A stretch of DNA of 31,552 bases from PFJX01 sp964440155 (GCA_964440155.1 CAYTRH010000018.1:1-31552); one strand, 5' to 3'; shown: positions 8,274 through 15,514, counted from the first letter of the stretch. The notes: generated by a model from the letters alone, not told the origin. Numbers and translations: made by a program.

Positions 8274-10096
8274 TTCTGCAAAGTCTTTATGACTACTACC
8301 AGCGCAAGCGGAACGATCTACCCGCCGAAGGTCTTGATCGCAAGGAGATTCCCTTCCTGATCGTGCTCAAGCCGGATGGCGAATTCCTGCACATCGAGGA
8401 CACCCGCGAGGGCGAGGGTAGAACAAGGCGGGGCAAGATCTTCCTGGTCCCCCAGGCGGTGAAGAAGTCGGTGAACGTTGCCGCCAATCTGCTCTGGGGC
8501 AACCTGGAATATGTGCTGGGTGAGGCCGACACCAAGAAACTCGCGGACAACCAGGCCAAGGGCAAGGAAAAGCATTACCGCGAGCGTTTGGTGGATATGC
8601 ACCGGGCCTTCAAGGAAGCCATCCAGACCCTGCCGGAGCAGGCCTTGCACGCGCTGGGTCCCGTAATCGCCTTCCTCGACCGTGGGGACTACAGAGCGGC
8701 TCGTTCCGATCCCCTCTGGCAGGAGGTCCAGACCGGTGCCAATCTGAGCTTCAAGCTCGTCGGTGAAGAGCTTCCTGTTTGCAGCCTGCCCGAGGTGCTC
8801 GGCAGCGTGGGCGTGCGGGATGGGGACATCGTGGGCCGGGGCCTGTGCCTGGTCACGGGTGAGACGGATGCGACACGCCGTATCCACCCGCCCATCAAAC
8901 GCGTACGCGGCGCGCAAACCAGTGGGGCGGACATCGTGTCCTTCAATCTGCCGGCCTTCTGCTCTTTCGGCCGCAGCCAAGGCGCGAATGCGCCGGTGGG
9001 TGTACGGGCCGCCGCCGCCTATACCACGGCGCTCAACCACCTCCTGACATCCGAACAATGCATCCAGGTGGGGGATGCGACCACGGTGTTCTGGGCTGAA
9101 CGGGCACACCCCCTGGAAAACTGGCTTGCGCAGTTGTTCGACGATCCTCCCAAAGACAAGACGGATCAGGGCACCCAAGCCCTGAAAGCCCTGTACGCGA
9201 TGCCATTTTCAGGCGCCACCGCCGTCGAGGAGACCCCCACGAACTTTTTTGTCCTGGGGCTTGCCGCGCCCAGCGAGTCGCGACTCACGATCCGCTTCTG
9301 GCACGTCGCCACTGTGGGCGAACTGGCCGGCCACATCCGCCAGCACTTCAAGGACCTGGAAATCGTGCGGCCGCAGTATGTGGCCAATCCGTTCCTGTCC
9401 CTGAAGACTCTGCTCACAGCAGTGGCCCCGCCTTCCGCCCAGCGGCGTGAAGGTGACATCGACAACCTGCCGCCCAAGCTGGCCGGGGACATCATGCACG
9501 CCATCCTGAACGGCCTGCCTTATCCACAGCCGCTGTTGCAGGCAGCACTCGCCCGCATCCGCGCCGATCAGGCGAAGAAGCGGGACAACGGCAAACCTGC
9601 CGAACACGTCACCTACCCCCGCGCCGCACTCATCAAGGCGTGGCTCAACCGTCACATCCGTAACCATCACCCACAGGAAAGGGAGATCGACATGGCCCTT
9701 GATGAAAGTTGCGCCAACCTTGGCTACCGGCTCGGGCGGCTGTTCGCCGTGCTGGAGCGCGTCCAGCAGGATGCCGGCGGCGGCCCGAACAAGATCAACA
9801 CCACCATCCGCGACAGCTACTTCGGCTCAGCCTCCAGCACGCCGGGGGCTGTCTTTCCCACCCTCATGCGGCGCAACCAGCACCACATGGCGAAGCTGCG
9901 CAAGGAGAAGCCGGGGCTGCACATCGTTCGCGACAAGCTCATGCAATCCATCCTGAACGAAGGCGTGGACTGCGCCATCGGCTTCCCGTCCACGCTTTCG
10001 CTCCCGGACCAGGGGCGCTTCGTCCTCGGCTACTACCAGCAACGCCAAGCACTTTTCGACAAACCCGAAACCACCGAAGAAGGGAGTGAGCAATGA
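8270..10096 (+). CDS. cas8c: Type I-C Cas8c (Csd1), large Cascade subunit
   Basis: A 608-residue Csd1-family protein, the large subunit that reads the PAM and starts target DNA opening. The amino-terminus MILQSLYDYYQRKRND and the segments FNLPAFCSFGRSQGANAPVG and YTTALNHLL are typical of the family. The carboxy-terminal part (GYRLGRLFAVLERVQQDAG, YFGSASSTPGAVFPTLMRRNQHH) corresponds to the helical region that is also made as a separate small subunit from an internal start (see the entry at 9692). It overlaps cas5c and cas7 by four bases each (ATGA), indicating tight translational coupling. Length is within the usual range of about 570-620 residues. Confidence 0.96.
   Translation: MILQSLYDYYQRKRNDLPAEGLDRKEIPFLIVLKPDGEFLHIEDTREGEGRTRRGKIFLVPQAVKKSVNVAANLLWGNLEYVLGEADTKKLADNQAKGKEKHYRERLVDMHRAFKEAIQTLPEQALHALGPVIAFLDRGDYRAARSDPLWQEVQTGANLSFKLVGEELPVCSLPEVLGSVGVRDGDIVGRGLCLVTGETDATRRIHPPIKRVRGAQTSGADIVSFNLPAFCSFGRSQGANAPVGVRAAAAYTTALNHLLTSEQCIQVGDATTVFWAERAHPLENWLAQLFDDPPKDKTDQGTQALKALYAMPFSGATAVEETPTNFFVLGLAAPSESRLTIRFWHVATVGELAGHIRQHFKDLEIVRPQYVANPFLSLKTLLTAVAPPSAQRREGDIDNLPPKLAGDIMHAILNGLPYPQPLLQAALARIRADQAKKRDNGKPAEHVTYPRAALIKAWLNRHIRNHHPQEREIDMALDESCANLGYRLGRLFAVLERVQQDAGGGPNKINTTIRDSYFGSASSTPGAVFPTLMRRNQHHMAKLRKEKPGLHIVRDKLMQSILNEGVDCAIGFPSTLSLPDQGRFVLGYYQQRQALFDKPETTEEGSEQ
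9692..10096 (+). CDS. cas11c: Internal translation product Cas11c (small subunit) within cas8c
   Basis: In type I-C systems the small Cascade subunit Cas11c is known to be made from an internal start in cas8c. Here an in-frame ATG at codon 475 of cas8c begins MALDESCANLGYRLGRLFAV and is preceded by AAAGGGAG six bases upstream, one of the best ribosome binding sites in the operon. The product would be 134 residues and ends at the cas8c stop. The site shows the signal directly; that it is used here is inferred from the family. Confidence 0.75.
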   Translation: MALDESCANLGYRLGRLFAVLERVQQDAGGGPNKINTTIRDSYFGSASSTPGAVFPTLMRRNQHHMAKLRKEKPGLHIVRDKLMQSILNEGVDCAIGFPSTLSLPDQGRFVLGYYQQRQALFDKPETTEEGSEQ

Positions 10097-11013
10097 GTAT
10101 TCAAAACCGTTACGACTTCGTCCTGCTGTTCGATGTCAAGGACGGCAACCCCAACGGCGACCCGGACGCCGGCAACCTGCCGCGCGTGGATGCAGAGAGC
10201 GGCCATGGCCTGGTCACCGACGTAGCCATCAAGCGCAAGGTGCGCAACTACGTCGCCATGAAGTACGCGGCCGACCAGGAAGCCCATGATGGCAAGGGCG
10301 ACCTGCCGGCCAAGCGTTTCGAGATCTATGTGCGAGAAAAGGCTGTGCTCAACCGCCAGCATCAGCGCGCCTATGCGGCCCATGACCTGGCACCCGAGGC
10401 CAAGAAACTGCCTAGGAAAGAACAGGACGCACGCCGCGTCACCGGCTGGATGTGCAAAAACTTCTATGACATTCGCACCTTCGGCGCCGTCATGAGCACC
10501 GAGGTGAATGCCGGCCAGGTGCGTGGCCCGGTGCAGTTCACCTTCTCCCGCTCCATCGACCCAGTGGTCGGTTCGGAGCACGCGATTACCCGGATGGCCG
10601 TGACCAATGAAGCCGATCTGGAAAAGGAACGCACCATGGGCCGCAAATACACCGTGCCCTATGGTCTCTATCGTGCTCATGGCTTCGTGTCGGCTCATCT
10701 GGCGGGCGAGACCGGCTTTGACGAGGAAGACCTGAAACTGCTGTGGGAAGCCCTCTGCCAGATGTTCGAGCACGACCGTTCCGCCGCCCGGGGCGAGATG
10801 GCCACCCGCGGGCTGTACGTCTTCAAACACGACTCCGCACTCGGCAACGCCCCGGCACACGCGCTGTTCGGACGTCTCGCGGCGAAGCGTGCTCCAGGCG
10901 TCGAGGTTCCCCGCTGTTTCGGTGATTACGTCGTCACTTTCGACGGCGAGGTCATCGAAGCGGGTGCTGAACGCAAACTGGGCAATGGGGTTACCCTGTA
11001 CCGACTCTGCTGA
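10093..11013 (+). CDS. cas7c: Type I-C Cas7 (Csd2), Cascade backbone subunit
   Basis: A 306-residue Cas7 of the Csd2/Csh2 family that forms the helical filament along the crRNA. The family signature NRYDFVLLFDVKDGNPNGDP is followed by NLPRVDAESGHGLVTDVAIKRK and, centrally, DIRTFGAVM and GQVRGPVQFTFSRSIDPV. Length is normal. Its start overlaps the cas8c stop by four bases. Behind its stop come 19 bases holding a 12-base palindrome, then the HicB-like gene. Confidence 0.97.
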   Translation: MSIQNRYDFVLLFDVKDGNPNGDPDAGNLPRVDAESGHGLVTDVAIKRKVRNYVAMKYAADQEAHDGKGDLPAKRFEIYVREKAVLNRQHQRAYAAHDLAPEAKKLPRKEQDARRVTGWMCKNFYDIRTFGAVMSTEVNAGQVRGPVQFTFSRSIDPVVGSEHAITRMAVTNEADLEKERTMGRKYTVPYGLYRAHGFVSAHLAGETGFDEEDLKLLWEALCQMFEHDRSAARGEMATRGLYVFKHDSALGNAPAHALFGRLAAKRAPGVEVPRCFGDYVVTFDGEVIEAGAERKLGNGVTLYRLC

Positions 11014-11014
11014 A

Positions 11015-11026
11015 TGCTCCGGAGCA
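11015..11026. promoter_or_regulatory. 12-bp perfect palindrome in front of the HicB-like gene
   Basis: TGCTCCGGAGCA is a perfect palindrome starting two bases after the cas7 stop and ending six bases before the ATG at 11033. Its right half (CCGGAGCA) holds the only plausible ribosome binding site (GGAG) of the HicB-like gene. It could be an operator for TA autoregulation, or an RNA element limiting translation of the pair. Either role is inference. Confidence 0.5.
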
Positions 11027-11032
11027 AACAAA

Positions 11033-11239
11033 ATGACCGAAATCCACTTCATCGTCGAAGAGGCCCCCGAAGGCGGCTATGTCGCCCGCGCCGTGGGGGT
11101 GGACATCTACACCGAGGCGGACGGCATCGAGGACCTGCACGCCCAGGTGCGTGATGCCGTGCGCTGCCACTTCGACGAGGGACAGATGCCCAGCCTGATC
11201 CGCCTGCACATCACCCGCGAGGAAGTGCTCGCGGCATGA
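11033..11239 (+). CDS. hicB: HicB-like antitoxin (small form)
   Basis: A 68-residue acidic protein. The beginning MTEIHFIVEEAPEGGYVARA has the Ile/Val-rich strand and EGGYVA turn of the HicB partial RNase-H-like fold. LHAQVRDAVRCHFDEGQMP then matches the helix in which HicB proteins carry L..nl.eAi...l. No carboxy-terminal DNA-binding domain is present, so this is a short form that probably only masks the toxin. It overlaps the HicA gene by ATGA, the usual coupling of antitoxin and toxin. Relatives are sometimes mislabelled as a dehydrogenase fragment. The call leans on the HicA partner next to it. Confidence 0.75.
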   Translation: MTEIHFIVEEAPEGGYVARAVGVDIYTEADGIEDLHAQVRDAVRCHFDEGQMPSLIRLHITREEVLAA

Positions 11240-11478
11240 GGATTCCGCGCGATCTGTCCGGCGGGGACTTGGTCAAGCGGCTCGGACGGCTCGGTTACGC
11301 GGTCACGCGCCAGACCGGCAGCCACATCCGCCTGACCAGCCGTGCACGTGGCGAGCATCACATCACCGTTCCCAATCACGACCCCCTGCGCATCGGCACC
11401 CTGGCGGCGATCCTCGATGGCGTGGCCGCACATCACGGCCTGACTCGAGACGAGTTGCTGCAACGCCTGTTCGGCTGA
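11236..11478 (+). CDS. hicA: HicA-family mRNA interferase toxin
   Basis: An 80-residue basic protein with the full HicA (YcfA-like) pattern: DLVKRLGRLGYAVTRQTGSH with the catalytic histidine at residue 30, then IRL, ITVPNHDPLRIGTLAAIL and a closing helix DELLQRLF. HicA enzymes are double-stranded-RNA-binding-like ribonucleases that cut mRNA and are blocked by HicB. It is co-directional with the cas genes, overlaps its antitoxin by four bases and stops six bases before the cas4 start, so it belongs to the cas transcript. All expected residues are present, so the toxin looks functional. Confidence 0.88.
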   Translation: MRIPRDLSGGDLVKRLGRLGYAVTRQTGSHIRLTSRARGEHHITVPNHDPLRIGTLAAILDGVAAHHGLTRDELLQRLFG

Positions 11479-11484
11479 CGTGCG

Positions 11485-12111
11485 GTGAACGCGACGGATG
11501 ACCCCATCCCCCTCTCCGCCCTGCAGCACTGGGCCTATTGTCCGCGCCAGTGCGGGCTGATCCACCTGGAGCAGACCTTCGAGGACAACATCCACACCGC
11601 CCGCGGCCAGGCCGTGCATCATCTGGTGGACGCGCCGGGCTACGAGATGAAGGCTGGGGTCAAGGTGGAACGTTCCCTGCCCCTGTGGTCCGACCGGCTG
11701 GGCCTGATCGGCAAGGCGGATCTGGTGGAGTTCCACCCCGACGGGACGGCCTTCCCCGTGGAGTTCAAGCACGGCCGTAAGCGGCAGAAGGTGCACGACG
11801 ACATCCAACTCGCCGCCCAGGCCATGTGCCTGGAGGAAATGCTCGGCCGCGCCGTGCCGCGCGGTGCCATTTATCACGCCAGCAGCCGGCGGCGGCGGGA
11901 AGTGACGTTCACGCCGGAACTGAGGCAGTTGGTGGAGGCGACCGCCGCCACCATCCGCGCCATGCTGGCCTCGGGTGTGCTGCCGCCGCCGGCCAACGAC
12001 GGCCGTTGCCGGGAGTGTTCGCTGAAGGAGATCTGCCAACCCGAGGCCCTGGCCGGACAAGAGCGACAGCTCGCCCTGCGCCGCAATCTCTATATTGCCG
12101 AGGACCTCTGA
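11485..12111 (+). CDS. cas4: Cas4 exonuclease of type I-C adaptation
   Basis: A 208-residue RecB-like nuclease with an iron-sulfur cluster that trims prespacers at the PAM with Cas1-Cas2. Four cluster cysteines are visible: C19/C23 (YCPRQC), C175/C178 (CREC), with C184 as a further member. The nuclease core has H45/H46, GKADLVEF (D79), PVEFKHG (E93, K95) and a downstream Q108 (DIQLAAQA). The start is GTG, six bases after the HicA stop. cas1 starts six bases after its own stop. Confidence 0.95.
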   Translation: MNATDDPIPLSALQHWAYCPRQCGLIHLEQTFEDNIHTARGQAVHHLVDAPGYEMKAGVKVERSLPLWSDRLGLIGKADLVEFHPDGTAFPVEFKHGRKRQKVHDDIQLAAQAMCLEEMLGRAVPRGAIYHASSRRRREVTFTPELRQLVEATAATIRAMLASGVLPPPANDGRCRECSLKEICQPEALAGQERQLALRRNLYIAEDL

Positions 12112-12117
12112 GCCGCC

Positions 12118-13152
12118 ATGCACGCCATCGAGAATACCCTCTACGTCATGACCCCGAACGCCTACGCGCATTTGGAGAACGCCACTGTGCGCATCGACGT
12201 GGAGCACGAGAAGAAGCTGCAGGTCCCGCTGCACCATATCGGCAGCCTGGTCACCTTCGGCAATGTCATGATCTCGCCGGCACTCATGCACAGGCTTGCG
12301 GATGAGGGCAAGAATCTCGTGTTGCTGGACGACAGCGGCCGCTTCAAGGCCCGGCTGGAAGGGCCCGTGTCTGGCAACATCCTGCTCAGGCAAGCCCAGC
12401 ATCGGCAGGCGGGCGACGCGGCGTTCACCCTGGAATTCGCCCGCGCCATCGTCGCCGGCAAGCTCAGGAACAGCCGCTCGGTACTGATGCGTGGGGCGCG
12501 CGAGACCTTCGACAGCCAGGAAGCCGACCGCCTCACCCGTGCGGCCGACAACCTGGCTGCCTCCCTGCGTGCCGCCCGGGACGCCGTCGACCTGGACACC
12601 CTGCGCGGCGTGGAAGGGGAAGCGGCGCGCGGCTACTTCGCGGCGCTCAACCTCGTCGTCAAGCCCCAGGCCCGCGAGCACTTCGCCCTCGATGGCCGCA
12701 GCCGCCGACCGCCCCTGGATCGCTTCAACGCCCTGCTGTCCTTCCTCTACGCCATGCTGATGAATGACTGCCGTTCCGCCCTGGAGGCCGTGGGCTTGGA
12801 CCCGCAACTGGGTTTCCTGCACGCGGTGCGTCCCGGCCGGGCCGCGCTGGCGTTGGACCTGCAGGAGGAATTCCGCGCCGTCCTGGCCGACCGTCTCGCC
12901 CTCACCCTCATCAACCGTGGACAGGTCACGGCAGACGACTTCGACCTGCGCGAAGGGGGCGCCGTCATGCTCAACGATCCCGGTCGCCGCAAGGTGGTCA
13001 CCGCCTGGGCGACACGTAAGCAGGACGAGATCACCCATCCGCTGACCGAGAGCAAGCTGCCCCTCGCCCTGCTACCATTCGTCCAGGCACGCTTCATGGC
13101 CCGCACGCTGCGCGGCGAGATGGAGGGCTATCTGCCCTATCTGGCCAAGTGA
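12118..13152 (+). CDS. cas1: Cas1 integrase (type I-C)
   Basis: A 344-residue Cas1 that inserts new spacers at the leader end of the array together with Cas2. The metal-binding residues are E166 (LRGVEGEAA), H235 (LGFLHAVRPGR) and D247/E250 (LALDLQEEFR), all in the expected context and spacing. The beta-rich amino-terminal domain (NTLYVMTPNAYAHLENATV) is complete. It starts six bases after cas4. No disruption is seen, so the system should be competent for acquisition. Confidence 0.97.
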   Translation: MHAIENTLYVMTPNAYAHLENATVRIDVEHEKKLQVPLHHIGSLVTFGNVMISPALMHRLADEGKNLVLLDDSGRFKARLEGPVSGNILLRQAQHRQAGDAAFTLEFARAIVAGKLRNSRSVLMRGARETFDSQEADRLTRAADNLAASLRAARDAVDLDTLRGVEGEAARGYFAALNLVVKPQAREHFALDGRSRRPPLDRFNALLSFLYAMLMNDCRSALEAVGLDPQLGFLHAVRPGRAALALDLQEEFRAVLADRLALTLINRGQVTADDFDLREGGAVMLNDPGRRKVVTAWATRKQDEITHPLTESKLPLALLPFVQARFMARTLRGEMEGYLPYLAK

Positions 13153-13164
13153 AACCGGACCGCC

Positions 13165-13455
13165 ATGCTGATCATCGTCACCTACGACGTATCCACCGAA
13201 ACCGCCGCCGGTCGCCGCCGCCTGCGCCGGGTGGCCAAGGTCTGCGAAAGCATGGGCCAGCGGGTACAGAAATCAGTGTTCGAATGCCAAGTCAACGAAA
13301 TGCAATACGAAGCCTTGGAGCGCGCCCTGCTGGCGGAAATCGACACAAAGGCAGACAACCTGCGCTTCTACCGCATCACCGAACCAGTGGAGATCCGAGT
13401 GAAGCAATTCGGCATCTACCGATCCATCGACTTCGAAGGCCCCCTGGTGGTGTGA
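13165..13455 (+). CDS. cas2: Cas2, structural partner of Cas1
   Basis: A 96-residue ferredoxin-fold protein of the Cas1-Cas2 complex. It begins MLIIVTYDVSTE with the conserved D8 and contains RRLRRVAKVCESMGQRVQKSVFEC, the family's dimer and DNA-binding signature. It is the last gene of the operon, 12 bases after cas1; the CRISPR leader starts directly behind its stop. Confidence 0.97.
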   Translation: MLIIVTYDVSTETAAGRRRLRRVAKVCESMGQRVQKSVFECQVNEMQYEALERALLAEIDTKADNLRFYRITEPVEIRVKQFGIYRSIDFEGPLVV

Positions 13456-13631
13456 CGCGCGAACCCCAAGCGACGCCCTCGGAGCAGGAGGTTCGCGCAA
13501 CCGTACGTGCTTGTTTTCCAGAAAATTGGGCTCGGTCCGTCGCGTGGCGGGCCTGAATGACTTGTCGACGGAGCAGGTTTCACGCACCCTTGCGCTACTC
13601 CCCAATCAAAACAGATCGTTGCGAGCGTGGA
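13456..13631 (+). promoter_or_regulatory. CRISPR leader
   Basis: The 176 bases between cas2 and the first repeat should hold the array promoter and the Cas1-Cas2 docking sequence. A perfect 9-bp inverted repeat (GCGCGAACC at 13457-13465, GGTTCGCGC at 13490-13498) lies at its start. An AT-rich stretch with TTTTCCAGAAAA follows near 13513-13524. I find no convincing -10/-35 pair. Leader polarity is set by the ATTGAAAC end of the repeats, which marks the 3' side in type I-C. Confidence 0.7.
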
Positions 13632-14071
13632 GCATCGCCCGGCCTTGCGGCCGGGCGCGGATTGAAACTGGCAGCCGGCGAGTTGCGATGACGTTGATTT
13701 TGCGGCATCGCCCGGCCTTGCGGCCGGGCGCGGATTGAAACATGCCGAACAGGCCGGACTTGGCGACGGCCGCAGGCATCGCCCGGCCTTGCGGCCGGGC
13801 GCGGATTGAAACAATGAGAGCCTGCCGAAGTGGCGCGATCTTATCCGGCATCGCCCGGCCTTGCGGCCGGGCGCGGATTGAAACGCCGAGTCCGTGGTCG
13901 CATCATTCTGCCCGCGCGGCATCGCCCGGCCTTGCGGCCGGGCGCGGATTGAAACCACGAAGTCATCAACCGCATCAAGGCAGCAGCCGCGCATCGCCCG
14001 GCCTTGCGGCCGGGCGCGGATTGAAACCCGGCGGGCCTCGTCGCTGGTGGCGGCCAGCCCCACGCATCGCC
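13632..14071 (+). CRISPR. Type I-C CRISPR array, six repeats plus a truncated seventh
   Basis: Six identical 37-bp repeats start at 13632, 13705, 13776, 13848, 13919 and 13991. Each begins GCATCGCCCGG and ends GCGGATTGAAAC. Inside is a perfect 9-bp stem (CGCCCGGCC / GGCCGGGCG) with a TTGC loop, the hairpin that Cas5c is expected to cut. The five complete spacers (13669-13704, 13742-13775, 13813-13847, 13885-13918, 13956-13990) are 36, 34, 35, 34 and 35 bases. A sixth spacer-sized interval of 36 bases (14028-14063) leads to GCATCGCC, the first 8 bases of a seventh repeat, after which intron sequence begins. The array is read in the cas direction; the youngest spacer is at 13669. Repeats show no decay at the distal end, so the end is cut, not degenerated. 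Confidence 0.97.
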
Positions 14072-14952
14072 AGCCCGAGCGACGCGTGAGTTGCCGGATA
14101 CGTTGCTTGAAGGTCTTTAGCGCCTTGTCGGCTGCCCCGCACTTGACCTGTCCGCCTGGGCCATACCAGAAGGCATAGCCCAGAAACTTGCGGCGTGAGG
14201 CCGGCGCGACAGCCGTCTTGGCGTCGTTGATCCTCAGGTGGAGTCGATCGTAGAGCTTACGCAGCCCATCCAGCACCCTATCGCCCGCCTTTTGACTGCG
14301 TACGTACACATTGCAGTCATCGGCATAACGCACGAAACGGTGACCCCGTCGCTCCAGTTCCCGATCCACCTCGTCGAGCAGCACATTGGCCAGCGGCGAC
14401 GACAGCGACCCGCCTTGCGGCGTACCTTCGTATCGCGTCATGACCACGCCGCCATCCATGACCCCGGCCACGAGGTAACGACGAATCAGCCGCAGTACGG
14501 CCTTGTCGTCGATTCGCCTCGCCAGCCGCTCCATCAGGATGTCGTGATTGACCCGATCGAAGAACTTCTCCAGATCCACATCGACCACCACCCGGTAACC
14601 ATCCTGCACGTAGCGCTGTGCATCGCGCACCGCCCGTGCGCACTGCGTCCCGGACGAAAGCCATAGCTATGGTCAGAGAACGTCGGATCAATCCTGGGCT
14701 GCAAGACTTGCAGCAGGGCTTGCTGGATCAGCCGATCCGTCACCGTCGGAATTCCCAGTTCGCGCACCCCGCGGTCGGGCTTCGGGATCTGGACCCGGCG
14801 CACCAGCAAGGGCCGGTAACCGCCATCCAGTAAGGATTCCCGAATCCGGGGCCAGTGTGCGCTCTCAGGTAGTCCGCCGTCTCGGCAATCGACAACCCTT
14901 CCACCCCAGCACTGCCGCGATTGGATTTGACGCGTTTCCACACAGCAGGTCC
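14072..14952 (-). pseudogene. ltrA: Group II intron-encoded reverse transcriptase/maturase, truncated and frameshifted
   Basis: Remnant of the intron-encoded protein. In order it shows WKRVKSNRGSAGVEGLS, IPKPDRGVRELGIPTVTDRL, SYGFRPGRSAH, VDLEKFFDRVNHD, the EGTPQGGSLSSPLANVLLDE motif, RYADD (catalytic Asp pair, codons at 14316-14327) and RQLTRRSG. Two frame changes break it. A doubled dinucleotide near 14855-14858 shifts frame between RAH and WPRIRES, and a missing base near 14632-14637 shifts frame between SAH and RDAQRY. The open frame then runs into the antisense of the CRISPR array, so the maturase (X) domain and everything after it is gone. About 290 of the usual 420-460 residues remain. 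It cannot make an active protein. Confidence 0.9.
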
Positions 14953-15487
14953 TCTCGCCCCGGGCTTCCAGTTGCATGACGCGCCGTCCGTGCTTCATCA
15001 CACACCGCTTCGGACTCGGCTTCACCTCGCCCTCCCACGTCACACCCCGACTCCCCAGGCTTCTGATGCACTGCACGTCCGAGCGACACGGCCTTCGGCC
15101 CTCCTGCTCGTTCGGCCCTTCATGGCGGTTTCGGCCTCGCCGGCCCAGCCCCCAACTACCACCGCCTCTGCTGACTTCTCGCTCCGGCTCAGCACGGTCG
15201 CCCTTTCATGCACAAGGCGAGATCTCCCCGGGCAAGAACGCACTCCGTCGCTGCACAACCGCCGGATCCACGCCGCCTCGCCTTGTGCACGAGAGCTTCG
15301 CGGCGCATTGCCCGCTCGCCCTGCTCGGCAGCGCCTTCTATCCGATTCTTGGTCCTGCGCTCGCAGCTTCGCTCCACGCTTCCTTCCCACACTCGGTCGC
15401 CCCCGCGCAGTTGCGCTTCACTTTGTTCGCTGTGATCAACTTACGGCGGGACTTGCACCTGCAGGAGTGCGCCCGTGCCGGGCGCAC
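14072..15487 (-). mobile_element. Group II intron, 5' end intact, 3' part missing
   Basis: The 5' end at 15487 reads (minus strand) GTGCGCCCGGCACGGGCGCAC, the standard start of bacterial group II introns (GUGYG). It is followed by a domain I-like region with GGTGCAAGTCCCGCC and later TTCTTGCCCGGGGAGATCTC and GAGAAGTCAGCAGAGG, which resemble conserved parts of class C introns as I remember them. The encoded protein starts about 540 bases in. No domain V or 3' end is present: at 14072 the intron stops at a CRISPR repeat fragment. It sits 4 bases behind the terminator of rplS, the favoured target of class C introns. Class assignment is from target and recalled motifs. Confidence 0.85.
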
Positions 15488-15491
15488 CAAG

Positions 15492-15514
15492 AAAAAGGCC
15501 GCCTGACGGCGGCC
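15492..15514 (-). terminator. Rho-independent terminator of the rpsP-rimM-trmD-rplS operon
   Basis: On the minus strand GGCCGCC-GTCA-GGCGGCC is followed by TTTTTC: a 7-bp GC stem, 4-base loop and T run, 22 bases after the rplS stop. The group II intron begins four bases beyond it. Confidence 0.92.

Noticed and set aside
11107..13038. A 643-codon minus-strand open frame over cas4 and cas1
   Set aside because: It is antisense to two clearly recognised genes, with composition typical of a shadow frame.
13600..13625. A possible IHF site in the CRISPR leader (AATCAA near 13604)
   Set aside because: The second half of the consensus (TTR after four bases) is missing, and IHF use is known mainly for I-E and I-F systems.
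13632..14063. Self-targeting spacers against genes in this window
   Set aside because: Reading the spacers against the window I see no matching protospacer. A genome-wide search was not possible here.
13416..14630. A 404-codon open frame joining the reverse transcriptase to repeated SIRARPQGRA-type peptides
   Set aside because: The repeated peptides are the antisense translation of the CRISPR repeats. The true gene part ends at the array junction; the rest is an accidental open frame.
12118..14952. A reverse transcriptase near cas1 as an RT-Cas1 spacer-acquisition system from RNA
   Set aside because: The RT faces the other way, has group II intron sequence upstream, is frameshifted and truncated, and Cas1 here is an ordinary I-C form. 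The proximity comes from a rearrangement.
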